From contig NC_092576.1 of NCBI RefSeq assembly GCF_037975245.1, positions 42,505,111-42,569,110 on the forward strand: a stretch of 64,000 nt of DNA. Direction: 5' to 3'. Below, one piece after another: positions 43,611 through 56,005 of this stretch. The notes below the pieces were generated by a model. The model worked only from the letters and a program-made list of their open reading frames with translations, was not told the DNA's origin and made no database searches. Source of the DNA: Apostichopus japonicus. Taxonomy: Eukaryota > Echinodermata > Holothuroidea > Aspidochirotida > Stichopodidae. The translations under genes were made by a program, and so were the position numbers. Position 1 is the first letter of the stretch, and each line of letters begins with the position of its first letter.

Positions 43611-44599
43611 AGTATATCAACTATGAAACATGTATAAAAGTAATACACACAAACACTGTGAAGTTAGAACCATCTGGTAACTGTCCACCAACACATAAAA
43701 CTATGAACACATGTGGTTTCAAAATTAACTTTTCTTCCACATAATGATACCTCCAACCTACCACGAAAGGTAATGAACCTAAAGCAAATGTAGAACAAAT
43801 TACATCAAAACAATAACATGCATACTACAGCAGTAACAAAATACTAACAATTGCAATAACAGTTCTCGATGACTCTCTGACAATCTTCCTTCCAAAAATG
43901 ATTTATTATTTAACTCAAAACTGGTTGAACACTTGTAATAAATATGTTGGATATCGAACGGAAACCTCATGGTCAGAGGGAGGTAAGAATAAATGGCATA
44001 ACTACAAAGAAACAATTTTGTACACATGCAATCAAATAGTTCGTAGCTAGTACAGTAGTTCCATATATGTCCATGGTTAATTTGCCTAATAGTGCATGGA
44101 ACAGGCATGGTGTTATGAAGTTTGTTTGCCTTGATCTCCGGTCACCTTGGTCACCCGAGTGTTCACACTCTGGAACTGATATCCTCCAGAACAGGGGACC
44201 AACATGTCGCAGTCTGACCCTGAGTAGGATAGTATTTACACTAGGATGTTGATCTCGAGCAGGGGATATGAATCGGTCGGATCCCCTCTGTGTGTTTACT
44301 AATGTGAATAAGGCTTTTAGATGAAAGTGTTATATCAATGTAGACAATAGCATACTGAACATGTGGTACAATACCATGTCATTTCTTTGATATCTTGCCA
44401 AGTGCTAACCAATAACACAAATATATGTTAGTTGACACTGTAGTATGCAGCGGTTGCATACCACTACATTTATGCTAATAAAACAACCACAAAACTACCT
44501 AAAGTCATTGTAAATGAATAAATGGGTTTGATTATTAAATTCAGAGGTAATGTAGTGATAAACATGCTAAAATACATTGTTTATCTGAACAAAAATAAT
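43611..44599. other. gene-free sequence
   Basis: No gene supported. Frames of about 100 codons (43800-44108, minus) lack domains. Confidence 0.5.
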
Positions 44600-44674
44600 G
44601 TGACGGACGTACGCGTGACGGACGTACGTGACGGACGTACGTGACGGACGTACGAAAATACGTACGTCTGTCAC
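44600..44674. repeat. GTGACGGACGTAC tandem repeat
   Basis: Four units of 13-15 bp followed by an inverted half (ACGTACGTCTGTCAC). A single unit recurs at 44816-44829. CG-rich in AT-rich surroundings. Confidence 0.85.
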
Positions 44675-47555
44675 AGCAATTTCTGAAAAAATAAAATCCA
44701 AGGGATTAAAGGCACATTATGTAGCTATTGAGTGTTCAAAATGTGCATTGAATTGTAGATGTCTTTACATCTGGGTACTTCCTTCTGTATGAATTTTTAA
44801 AAATGTGATTTTTCTGTGACGGACGTACACATGACAATTTACATTTGTAAAAAAATGTTATTCTCAGAAAACTGAAGATCCCTGTAACTTTATCTGTTTG
44901 TAAATTGAATCTATATATTATATCACTTTAGCAAATCCAAGAATATTTATTCCTCTAGAGATACACAGGCAAAAATAGGCATTTTGTTTTGGGGTGATTT
45001 TTGTGAAGCAAATTTTGAGATTTTTTCGGTTGACTAATACACACCTTAATCTGCCTGAAAACAATGTGTTCTATGAAACTTAGCTACATATTATGAAACT
45101 CCATAGTTTTAGCTTTCATCTGATACCGTACATGTAATGATTCAACGTTTTTTTAATTTTTGGTGAAAAGGTTTACTAGTTTACGGAACTGCCCAACTGC
45201 ATAAATAATATAAAACGTTTCCCAACAGGCGAGGAATTTTACACCTTCGTAATGGCCAGCCTAGGGCAACACATGCCAGCTGCAACACATTATAGGCCTT
45301 TTCACCTTACTGTTCCTAGACAGCAGGAATTTCCACCTCCTGAACCCACAAACTCTCAAGAGACTTGGCACTCTATAGCTATCCATAAAGGCTAAGATTA
45401 AAAGGACAAGCTCTGAGACAACTCTGTAGTGACAACAGTAACAATTATGTTCAAGATACAAAATACAAATACGTATACTCTCTTTACACTGCGAGCAGTA
45501 TAATACTCAAACTACAGGTACAATAATCATCTCTCAATACAACTGAACTGTCAGTACAGTACAATACACGTAACTGTTAATAACTCTCTGTATATAAACT
45601 CAAGGTACTGTAACACTACAGTATAAAAGTACGCAATATTACTAGCACCCATGTGCTTAACAATAAACAATACGCACTCTATAAACCCATAGGACCAAGG
45701 TCCAAAACACAACCTATCATGTACTTTGTACGGTCAAGTACAACCTAGCCACACTTAAAATCTGATTCTTTAAATTAACAATATGGGTACGTACGGCAGT
45801 AAACAATACAATATTTATGACTTAATATCTTACTAAAAGTGATGTCGGCTCGCTCGCGGTAAAGAAGAAGAAAAAGACTACGCTCGCGGATAACAAGAAC
45901 TCTCCACTCTCGCGGACATCAAGACTCCATCAGCGCTAGCTTGCTATACAGTATGTTGGTATGATCCGCCTTCTTGGAAACCAGTGGCTTCGAGCCAGAA
46001 GCCGAACCATCCAAAAACCTGAGGCATCCTGCCTCTGAGAAGGGTGACATCTCCTCACGGACTTCAGATAGTGAAGATATTGGTAAATCTGGGCTATTGA
46101 AGACCCAAGATTAAGTAAAAATTACGGAAATACAAAGGGATAACGAGGCGAGCCCCGGAGCTCTGCAGGGACGATGTTCGCCATACAACAACGTATACAG
46201 AAACTGAACAATACACGTGGACAACGCTAAAAACTCACTGTTACGAACTATTACATAATACATGCAAATACAACGGGTGCACACAACAAAATTTCACTTT
46301 ACTACATTTCTAGTCAATTTTTAGCGATACCAACGGACCTTAATTGATGGCCAAATGACTCCTGCTTAGAGTGTTTCCTCTCTGGTGACTGACAAATTTA
46401 AAACATCAAATATTGAGCAAATATTTGCCTGAAATGCTTAATGCTATGCACATTGCACTACAGTGTACACTTAGTATACCTTAGAAGGGTAACTCTGACC
46501 CACTCGAAAAAAATTTGTCCCCAAATTTTTGGGAAAGTTTTATTTTGACAGTTTCCAATCAGAATCAGACATACTAAGGACTACCTATTCCCATGCTATA
46601 TGCTATGTATCTGTGATTGAAGTTAACCACCCTGCCCGGCTGCCCTAAAGAATTGCTTTATTTTTCGAGCCGGAAATTAAAATCTTGCAAAATTTTAACT
46701 CCATTACCCAGATGGTGTGTATTTACTTACAGGAAGTTTTATGTCCTGCAAGGTTTGTCAATTTATTCACAACAAAGTAAATCATAAACTAGTTACTTTG
46801 ATGTATGTACATACAGTAGTTTTCTATAAATTAAGTATTTTTTTATATAAAAATACACACAATTGTGGGCCAAAGTTACCCTACTTAATGCACAAATGTT
46901 AATTACATTATTTCTACATACACACATGCTATCATAAAAAATGATATCCTAATATACAGTGGCACCAGGCTTCCCACAAGCTTAATTCAGCCTTGCCCAT
47001 GGGGTAACTTTGCCCACCTCAAGATAAAAAACTGGTTAAATCAAGAAAAAATGTCAATAAAAACTGAAATAAAAAAGCCGCCAAAGCATTTCGTCCTATG
47101 GCATATAGGTAATTACTAATGAGGCTATCATGACATCTCTCTGGAGAGGAATTTTGTGTAACTTTGGGGTAATTTGAGTTTTGAGACTGATGCCCCAGCA
47201 TTTAGATCCAAACTGCACTTTATAGTACACTGTATGTATAGGCAAAATCGCCCTCCTGTACCTCTTGGGAGGGCTATTTTTGTCTCAGGGAGGTTAATCG
47301 CAATCAGTCATCGCTTATTTCCTACCCTGTTCATGTTTAGTTCTGTGGGATGTATTAAATCACTCATGACGTGTCAACCATCGTTACATCACAAAAAAGA
47401 TAAGGTGATTATGGAAATCTTTGATTAGATCTCTGGAAAACATCTCATAACAGCATAGTAAATACATAGCATACAATACATACTGTACAGTAGGCTTGCA
47501 TTCGATCAATCTGTATTTATATCTGAGCTTTCTAGGAAATTTAAAAGTAAATGAT
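44675..47555. other. gene-free sequence
   Basis: A 17-bp motif GGGTAACTyTGrCCCAC occurs at 46488-46504 and 47002-47017 and inverted at 46865-46881, perhaps the remains of an inverted-repeat element. A CTCGCGG-rich patch lies at 45850-45920. Otherwise no gene, RNA or clear element. Confidence 0.5.
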
Positions 47556-50451
47556 TCACACACCTTTTTTCTTCCAACCGTGGATCAGCTTCCGAATCTG
47601 AATCGACTTCAGCATAGACAAATCATTAGACTCCACAAAGACAAGGTCGTCAGGCCCCTCTACCCCAACTTCATCACGCAGATGCGCTGCAATCGAGGAT
47701 ACTTCATCTTCAGAGATGTTACTGAGGATTCCGCGTATTGCGGACTTGATGTCTTCAATCATTTTAAGGACAGTTCCTATATGAAACCACAAGAAATAGC
47801 ATGTTTCAATGGGACTACAGGAGCATTTCTTCTTCCATATGCAGACAGAGAGGAGTAATCAAGAAGCTCCTTGCTGTTTACACAAACAAATCTTTTACTG
47901 ATATCCGTAGGTTCTAGTGAAAATACACGCAAGTCCATGTTCAGAATTGACTGGTGAACCCTTGCAACAATGTACACTTGTGAGTTGTCCTTTATAACTG
48001 CAAAGAGAACCTGTCCAAACAATAAACCCTTGTCATCTTTACCAATAACAATGTAATCCCCCTTTTAGTACTTTGTTCCTCGAAAAGTAAGCTCATAAGT
48101 AACTTGATCCGCAACTGTTGCATTAAGTACGTTCATACACCCTTGTAGTGCTTCTGCATACGTTTCTAAATGTAATGGAACTGTTCGTTTTGCATCAATA
48201 GCCACAGGGAAGAAAGTCCCAGCACACATGTAAGATTGTAATAGTTGATGCCTTTCTGCCAATGTAAGACACAAGTTCTTAAAGTTATGCAAATGACGCA
48301 CACATCTTTTGAAAAAGGAATGCTTACTCTCAAACCTCATAGTCCATGTTCGAATTAGAGTACCGAACTGCAGTATCAGCATAGGGTAATGGTTTAGAAA
48401 ATGATGCTTTGGTCGCATTCTACGCTCTGGAAAAAGTCGGTGACGCGACTCCAAGTACTCCTCGATAAGAAAACTCAGATTAGCAATTTCAGCCTCATCA
48501 ATACTAGGAGTACATAGAAGTTCCACCATATCATGTAGCTGAAGAAAAAACAGCCAGACTGCGTCGTTTGGATCAGAAATTTTATCGCCAATAAGAACAG
48601 GCAAAAGCCTTACAAGGCACCAATTCTCTACTGCCTGTCCGCCCAAGTTTTCGCCATTTGGATTAACTTTACTTGGTTGATTGTTTCTATCTGACCCAAG
48701 ATACTTGAACTGCATTATTCTTCTATTCAGGTCTGTGTATGTTAGCCACTTTTTCTGTTTGATGAAATAGGCTAAAATCAGTGCCACATCATAATTCAGA
48801 ACCCCTTCAAATAGATCATGGCCAAGACAAGGTGGCAAACCTGAACATACATGAAAATATTCCAGTTCTTTAAAAATGGAGTCGAACTTGATCCCCTGTA
48901 CAATTCTCATGCCCTGATCCTGGATATGTTGCAATGCTCTATTATAATTGTTTTCATTTCGGATGAGACCAACAGCACATGGGTCGTCATGAAATTCTGT
49001 ATTTGTAACTGAGCACCACCTACACCAACATGGAGTACTACTGAAGTTTTCTACGAATCCACCGATACAACGCGATCCAAGATTATCACCAGCAATAAAA
49101 CTTAAGGCACCCTTTTACTGGATGCTGCTCGCCAGCTATGTCAATACCATTTAGTTCAAGATCTTTCAGATCATCAATCAATGGTCTTAGCAACTTTTCC
49201 TGTCCAAAGTACTTAAAATCATTCTCATTGCAAAGGAGTACTAGTAACATGTGATTCACACTCGACCTGAGGTGTGGTCTGATATTAGCGAGTGTCATGT
49301 ACACTGCAAGAATTTTGTGGGTTTTTTTTCTTGCTGGACCCTAGTGGATTGCACACCTCAAAGGAATCTTGATAGAGGATTAGCTTTAAAGCCTGGCAGA
49401 AGGCATTTTCTTTAAAAGCGGCACCATCAGTTATATCATAAAATACTTTTCCCTCTTCATTAGGTCTATGGTTTCCATGATACCTAGGGAATTTGGTACA
49501 CAGATATTCCTCTTGAACAGACTTGTTCTTGAATAGGTTCTGCGAAGAATCTTTGATATGTATGTACTGAAACTCTCGTTCTCTATTGTTATCATTTCTA
49601 TCCAATTTAGTGCAACATAATTAAATTTCTTTTTATTTGTTGATTTACGGATGTAGTTTAATCGCAGGGGTCCGGTGCTACATTCGGATAATAGGTCAGA
49701 TGATTTCATTTCATTAATTAGTTCTTTCGCAGTTTGTTCTGGTATGTCTAGTTCATCAGTCAATTTTGACAACAGTTTCTGGAAAATCACTGTCTGGCCT
49801 AGGCTGTGTATATCATTGAATTGTTCTACAATGTGCTGGACAGTTGAAGAAGGAAGCAGGTATTTTGATTCTAACTGCAGATGAAACAGTAGGAGATTTT
49901 GTACAAACAAATCTTCAACGTTATCTGTTTCTTGCAGAACTTCCAATTCATCCAAAGAATTTGCATCAAATTCGGCATATACAGTAGCATCGTCCTGATT
50001 TTCGAAATTGTTCTCTATTGCAATGAGTCCTGCAGGAATATGATCAGTCATGTCTGACTTGTGACACCTTGACAAATGCGACGTGAATGATGATTTCTTT
50101 GTAAATGATGATTCACAGTTGTTAAATGGGCACAGAACAGTAGCCCCAACATCAAGGTGTTCTTTCAAGTGTTTCAACAAAGCTGGTATGTCATTACATA
50201 CTTGTCTGCAGAAGATTATATCACACTGTAATGGAATATCAACATTTCTATATCGCCTATGAACTGCTGGTTTAGAATGGTCTCTTTGTAAATGGCTAAC
50301 CAGAGTAAGTGGAAAGTTGTCGCAAGCATGCATCACGTGGACAGGGAAACGACCTGTTACACTCATTCCTGTGAAACCTACAGTGGTTAACATAACCTTT
50401 TATTGTTGTAAGTTGCTGTTCACAGTAGGAGCACTTGAAAACTTCATCCAT
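47556..50451 (-). pseudogene. decayed C2H2-zinc-finger transposase-like gene
   Basis: Starts at ATG 50451 (MDEVFKCSYCEQQ). N-terminal zinc fingers follow (CSYC...HCRFH; CPFNNCESSF...HLSRCH). A core then matches a family common in animal genomes: CNPLGS, LANIRPHLRS, AGDNLGS..GGFVENFS, CWCRWC, GHDLFEGVLNYD, RPKHHFLNHYPMLIL and MRFESKHSFFKRC. The acidic residues in GDN, HDLFEG and RFE could be a DDE-type triad, but the superfamily is not settled. Breaks: frameshifts near 50310, 49610, 49325 (run of A) and 49105, and an in-frame TAA at 48065. After 47777 a SAM-like segment (VGVEGPDDLVFVESNDLSML) follows in another frame. Five breaks in about 2.9 kb with no introns indicate a dead transposon-type gene. 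No terminal repeats were found around it. Confidence 0.75.
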
Positions 50452-50909
50452 GATAGTTTAAATATATATAGTTTATTGATATTTGTAGGTCTGTGTTTCA
50501 TGAATCAATCATTCTGCAAGATATGGATGACTTCACAAACCAAAACAATCAGCATTATGCAATTGAAGTAGAGCACATGTTCCTATTTTAATACTGCTAA
50601 ACTAGTTATTGGCGACAGTTACATGTAATCCAAGCAAGTAATCTGCAGTTGTGTTCTTCGGAGTCCTGATCAATTTCTGTGTGATATGTCCTGTAAGAAT
50701 TAGGCAAAAATTTAATTACTGTGTAGATGAGTGTATTGTTATCATAATAAACTGTATATTATGGATACATTAGGGAGAGATGTATATTAAAATATTGTAC
50801 GTTTGAACTTTTTCTGTAAACCAGGGTGCAGTGTGAGGTCCGTCCGTATTGAAAAGAGTTGATAACGATATACCAATTGAAATTTATCAATAATAATAAT
50901 ATTGGTATA
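50452..50909. other. gap between transposase relic and foldback element
   Basis: AT-rich; nothing recognised. Confidence 0.5.
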
Positions 50910-53900
50910 TGGGTCAATCCATGCCAAATCAACAGATTTTTGGGTCGATTCCACGTCGACCCTCTCAGAATCGCCTGAAATTGATATGGTGTCTTGCCAT
51001 ATGTCTCAAAGGATGAAATTGGGCAAAAAAAAAATTTAAAAATATTTCGTTGCTAGGATACGGCCCCGCCTAGCAACCAAATCCAGATTGCATTTTAAGC
51101 GCCCTTAATTTGTGTCAAGTTTGGAGTCATTTTTTGCATAAATGTAAAGTATTTTATGCCTGATATTGCAGATATTGTGGAAGACATGTGGCCAGTCTTT
51201 GAATTTAGCTAATTTTGAGGAAAATTTACGGTCTCAATTTTTCGTAACAAGTAATTAAAATGGCAGAAAATGAGATAGGGGTCTTTTCTGGCCCTACTTT
51301 GAGTGTGCTCTATATTCACAAGCAGAGGCATGTTTGAGTTTTAATTTCCATAGGATCCTTGTCCAGTGGTAGTTGTACGGGAAAAGTGCAAAAAAAAAGT
51401 CAAGCGGGTCGTACGTTTTACGAACAGCGCCCTCAAACTTAAGAAATCTCACTTCTGGCCCTAATTGGGGGTCCATTTTGGGCCTGTGGGTATTTTTTTT
51501 TTTTTTTTTAAATAGCATTTTTCAGGAGCGTATTGACCCTATTTTTGAAAACTCAAGTCAAAAAGTTGTGTATTTTGTGTTATCTACTCAAATTTACGAC
51601 TCGAAAATTGCGAAAATCACTTCGTTCATATGTATGAAAATGCTTGCACAAGCCGATTTGAGTAATTCAAATGACAACAACTTCATAGCATTAGCAAACA
51701 GGTGCTTAACAATTAAGAGGGTGGTCCACTAGCATAAGGGCTACAAATAAACTGCATTTTCAGGGTCATATGCCCAACGATGCCTGTGAACAGCGCCCTC
51801 AAACATCACATTTTACCAATATTTTGGGCTATTTTGGGCATTTCAAGGTCAAATTTGGTCGCAATTAAAAGTTTTATTTTCGATTTTTAATACAAAACTA
51901 GTAAGATATGTATAGTTATGATGCAAAGAATGAGCTAAAACATCTTTTATATTAGTTATTAATGCTCTGATGAGCAGCTTAAAGTGGCGTATATGAGAGT
52001 TACATCAGCTCTACAGAAACATGCTTGCGAGGGCAAACAGTGGTAAACATTGTATCCTCATTCAAGGAGATGTTAAACAACATTAGAAACTATTGAAATG
52101 TATTTATTAAAAGTGTTCTGTCTAATACTCTTTGACTCCCTGTCACCCCCACCCCCCCCCCCCAGCACCCTCCCCATAGTGCACTATGCAGATTTGTATA
52201 CATACAGTATGTGACTGACTTTTACTGCATAGAGACTGCATAAACATGCATTCAAGGTATACTGAATGTTTTGGTATGGTAATCTTCTGCTTCAAATTGT
52301 CTGTATGCATGTAACCCACCCCTCCCACCCACATCCTCTACCCAACCCTATATCAGAATAGAAAATTGTGAACCAGTGCGTACAGTGTGCACTATATATG
52401 TGTGTACATGTTCAGTACAGTGTTATATTACACCAAGCAAATAAATACACACTGTCCACAATCATGTACAGTACACACTGTGTACTGGTCATTCCATTCA
52501 ATACTGTGCATATTTCAATGTCATTTTAAATATTTGAAATGTAGTGTATGCTTTTGCTAATTCAATAAATTAAAAGACTTTCAATAATTTAAAAGGAATG
52601 TTTAACCAGTACATAAATGTGCAGTGTGTATACTGTACATGATTTTGGACAGTGTTTATTTAAAAGTGCTTGGTGAAAAATAACACTGTACTGAACATGT
52701 ACACACATATATAGTGCACACTGCATAGTGCATACTGTGCATATTTCAATGTCTTTTTAAATATTTGCAATGAAGTGTATGCATTTGCTAATTCACTAAA
52801 TTAAAAGACTTAATATTTCAAAAGGAATTTTTAACCAGTACATACATGTACAGTGTGTATACTGTACATGATTTTGGACAGTGTGTATTTAATAGTACTT
52901 GGTGTAAAATAACACTGTACAGAACATGTACACACATATATATTGCACACTGTACGCACTGGTTCACATTCATTTTCTATTCTGATATAGGGGTTGGGTA
53001 GAGGATGTGTGTGGGAGGGGTGGGTTACATGCATACAGACAATTTGAAGCAGAAGATTACCATACCAAAACATTCAGTATACCTTGAATGCATGTTTATG
53101 CAGTCTCTATGCAGTAAAAGTCAGTCACATACTGTATGTATACAAATCTGCATAGTGCACTATGGGGAGGGTGCTGGGGGGGGGTGAGAGGGAGTCAAAG
53201 AGTATTAGACAGAACACTTTTAATAAATACATTTCAATAGTTTCTAATGTTGTTTAACATCTCCTTGAATGAAGATACAATGTTTACCACTGTTTGCCCT
53301 CGCAAGCATGTTTCTGTAGAGCTGATGTAACTCTCATATACGCCACTTTAAGCTGCTCATCAGAGCATGAATAACTAATATAAAAGATGTTTTAGCTCAT
53401 TCTTTGCATCATAACTATACATATCTTACTAGTTTTGTATTAAAAATCGAAAATAAAACTTTTAATTGCGACCAAATTTGACCTTGAAATGCCCAAAATA
53501 GCCCAAAATATTGGTAAAATGTGATGTTTGAGGGCGCTGTTCACAGGCATCGTTGGGCATATGACCCTGAAAATGCAGTTTATTTGTAGCCCTTATGCTA
53601 GTGGACCACCCTCTTAATTGTTAAGCACCTGTTTGCTAATGCTATGAAGTTGTTGTCATTTGAATTACTCAAATCGGCTTGTGCAAGCATTTTCATACAT
53701 ATGAACGAAGTGATTTTCGCAATTTTCGAGTCGTAAATTTGAGTAGATAACACAAAATACACAACTTTTTGACTTGAGTTTTCAAAAATAGGGTCAATAC
53801 GCTCCTGAAAAATGCTATTTAAAAAAAAAAAAAAAATACCCACAGGCCCAAAATGGACCCCCAATTAGGGCCAGAAGTGAGATTTCTTAAGTTTGAGGGC

Positions 53901-54410
53901 GCTGTTCGTAAAACGTACGACCCGCTTGACTTTTTTTTTGCACTTTTCCCGTACAACTACCACTGGACAAGGATCCTATGGAAATTAAAACTCAAACATG
54001 CCTCTGCTTGTGAATATAGAGCACACTCAAAGTAGGGCCAGAAAAGACCCCTATCTCATTTTCTGCCATTTTAATTACTTGTTACGAAAAATTGAGACCG
54101 TAAATTTTCCTCAAAATTAGCTAAATTCAAAGACTGGCCACATGTCTTCCACAATATCTGCAATATCAGGCATAAAATACTTTACATTTATGCAAAAAAT
54201 GACTCCAAACTTGACACAAATTAAGGGCGCTTAAAATGCAATCTGGATTTGGTTGCTAGGCGGGGCCGTATCCTAGCAACGAAATATTTTTAATTTTTTT
54301 TTTTGCCCAATTTCATCCTTTGAGACATATGGCAAGACACCATATCAATTTCAGGCGATTCTGAGAGGGTCGACGTGGAGGCCACTGTTGATTTGGCATG
54401 GATTGACCCA
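50910..54410. mobile_element. giant foldback transposon with 1.5-kb inverted arms
   Basis: Left arm about 50910-52487 and right arm about 52838-54410 are inverted copies that look almost identical by eye; small differences near the tips and in the C-rich stretch exclude a simple assembly echo. Ends: TGGGTCAATCCATGCCAAAT at both termini, flanked by TATA (50906-50909 and 54411-54414), a possible 4-bp target duplication. The 350-bp centre lies within a direct duplication of about 231 bp (52503 and 52734). Frames in both arms (such as 51373-51732) are mirror copies with homopolymers and no domain, so the element is non-autonomous. Superfamily unknown. Confidence 0.9.
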
Positions 54411-54414
54411 TATA

Positions 54415-55043
54415 GGTTTTCCCACAAAATTCTGCAGAGCCAGTATACACACAGAAATTACAATTTGTACGCTAGGAGCACTTTTGGCATCCATGATGTG
54501 GAATAGTTTGCCCTATTTCATCAATGAATGCCAATTTTGCACTCATTGTTGTGATAAATTAAAACTAGAGCATCAATGGTGCAGAAACTCATACCTTTCA
54601 GAGCCCCAAAAATGTAGGGCCCATGGAACTGTAGGGCCCACAGAATTAAAGGCGTGTTTTCAGATTCCACAAAAAATTGGAGGCCCCCAAAAATTAAAAG
54701 CCAAAAAATTTAAAGTGGCCATGACACGAAAATTTCAAAGTCCTATATTTTTGGGATCCATCAAAGAATGTTCTCTAGAACATGTATCAACCATTCTGCC
54801 AGTTTAAAACTTGATTTTTCAAGTCGAAAATTGAGAATGAATTTACCCTTTTCGGCGTTTGAAACTTTGTTTACTCGAAAATTTTCCGATTCGCATGACG
54901 TCATGTGACGTCACGTTTTGAACACATTTACGATCCTCCGAATATAACATTCACGTACACAGTAGACAAGTACACATACCACTAGTAGTTACTAAACAAA
55001 ACACCGATCACAAGTGCGATATCAAATCAAAATTTCCTGTGAA
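54415..55043. other. flank of the foldback element and upstream of the P2X7-like relic
   Basis: Two CRE-like ATGACGTCA/GTGACGTCA sites sit at about 54896-54914, 130-150 bp before the relic's ATG, a likely old promoter. A GGGCCCA-type duplication occurs near 54618-54640. Confidence 0.45.
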
Positions 55044-56005
55044 ATGGCGGATCCAGAACCAATTGCGGCAACCGAAGTTCAAAGTGATAATGGTTCTTCA
55101 CTAGGCAGTGAAATTGGGCTATAATTAGAGTGCCCTTTCTCATATTCGAAGCAGAGAGTGAAGGCGATGATCATTCCAATATTGAACCGAACGTTGAGGG
55201 TGGAGCGGAGGTGTTAGAACCGTATCAGTTCGAGCCTGTTAAACGAGCCGAAATTGAAGCTCCACAACATATCGAAGAAGAAATCCGTTCGAAACCATTG
55301 CAAGGAACATACAACGTGGTAAGAATTTATTAACGAAGCATTTAAAAACAAAATCCAGTCCATTTTGTGCATGTCTTGTTGGAATTCGCGGAACACCCTA
55401 AACCGTATTGTGCGTTGTGTTACGGTAACTTACAACCCATATGTAGAGTGTGTAGTACTAGTAGGGTTGTTGCATACTGAAAGTTTGGCTCGGGGATGTA
55501 AGTTGCATTATGCAGCCATGCTAGGTAGGCATATGTGTTATTTCATACTCATTATTACTTGGCTAGTACTTTGGCCTGGAGTTTTGCAAATCAATTTTCT
55601 GAAACAAAAGAATGTTTCATGATACACGGAAGGTGTAAAATCTCAACAAATGTAACCATAACTGTACATTGTATGCCTGCTTGTTATTGTGGACATCATG
55701 GCCAACATTAATACATTTTGAACTTTCATAAATTTCTTCCCAGGCAGTACAGATACATAGCCTACGGTCAACAGGTTCAATGATACTTGGGGTTCCTAGC
55801 AAGACACGTCAGGGTTGTGCTACCATCATGTGCAGTCCAAAGGATCAGAAGTGATTTTCCAGCCAATGGTCATTACACTGGATTCAAGTTGCCAGGAGAA
55901 AACTCATTGTATAGGAAGCCTTGGTTGAGAAATTCCTCCAGGAACACCTTTTCTAAACTACAATTGTGTTGGATTATCAATCCGTCAGGGTTCCCTCAGT
56001 GTTGA
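55044..56005 (+). pseudogene. broken P2X7-like C-terminal-domain gene
   Basis: Exon 1 starts MADPEPIAATEVQSDNGSS, meets a stop at 55122, then continues in another frame with EVLEPYQFEPVKRAE to a donor at 55318. A second exon from 55744 (acceptor TTCTTCCCAG) reads QYRYIAYGQQVQ, TGA at 55781, then YLGFLARH and VRVVLPSCAVQRIRSDFP, GHYTGFKLP. The PYQFEP start and the RYxAYxxxVxWxxGxLGxxVRxVLPSC end are typical of invertebrate proteins carrying the intracellular domain of P2X7 receptors (P2RX7_C). The family has Trp where the TGA stands. The Cys-rich zinc-binding middle is absent. One frameshift, one nonsense codon and a missing middle make it a pseudogene; RNA editing or a missed exon is less likely. 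Confidence 0.65.

Noticed and set aside
51373-51732. 119-codon frame in the foldback arm, mirrored at 53598-53864
   Set aside because: Contains a polyPhe from a T run and has no domain; its presence in both arms reflects the inverted repeat.
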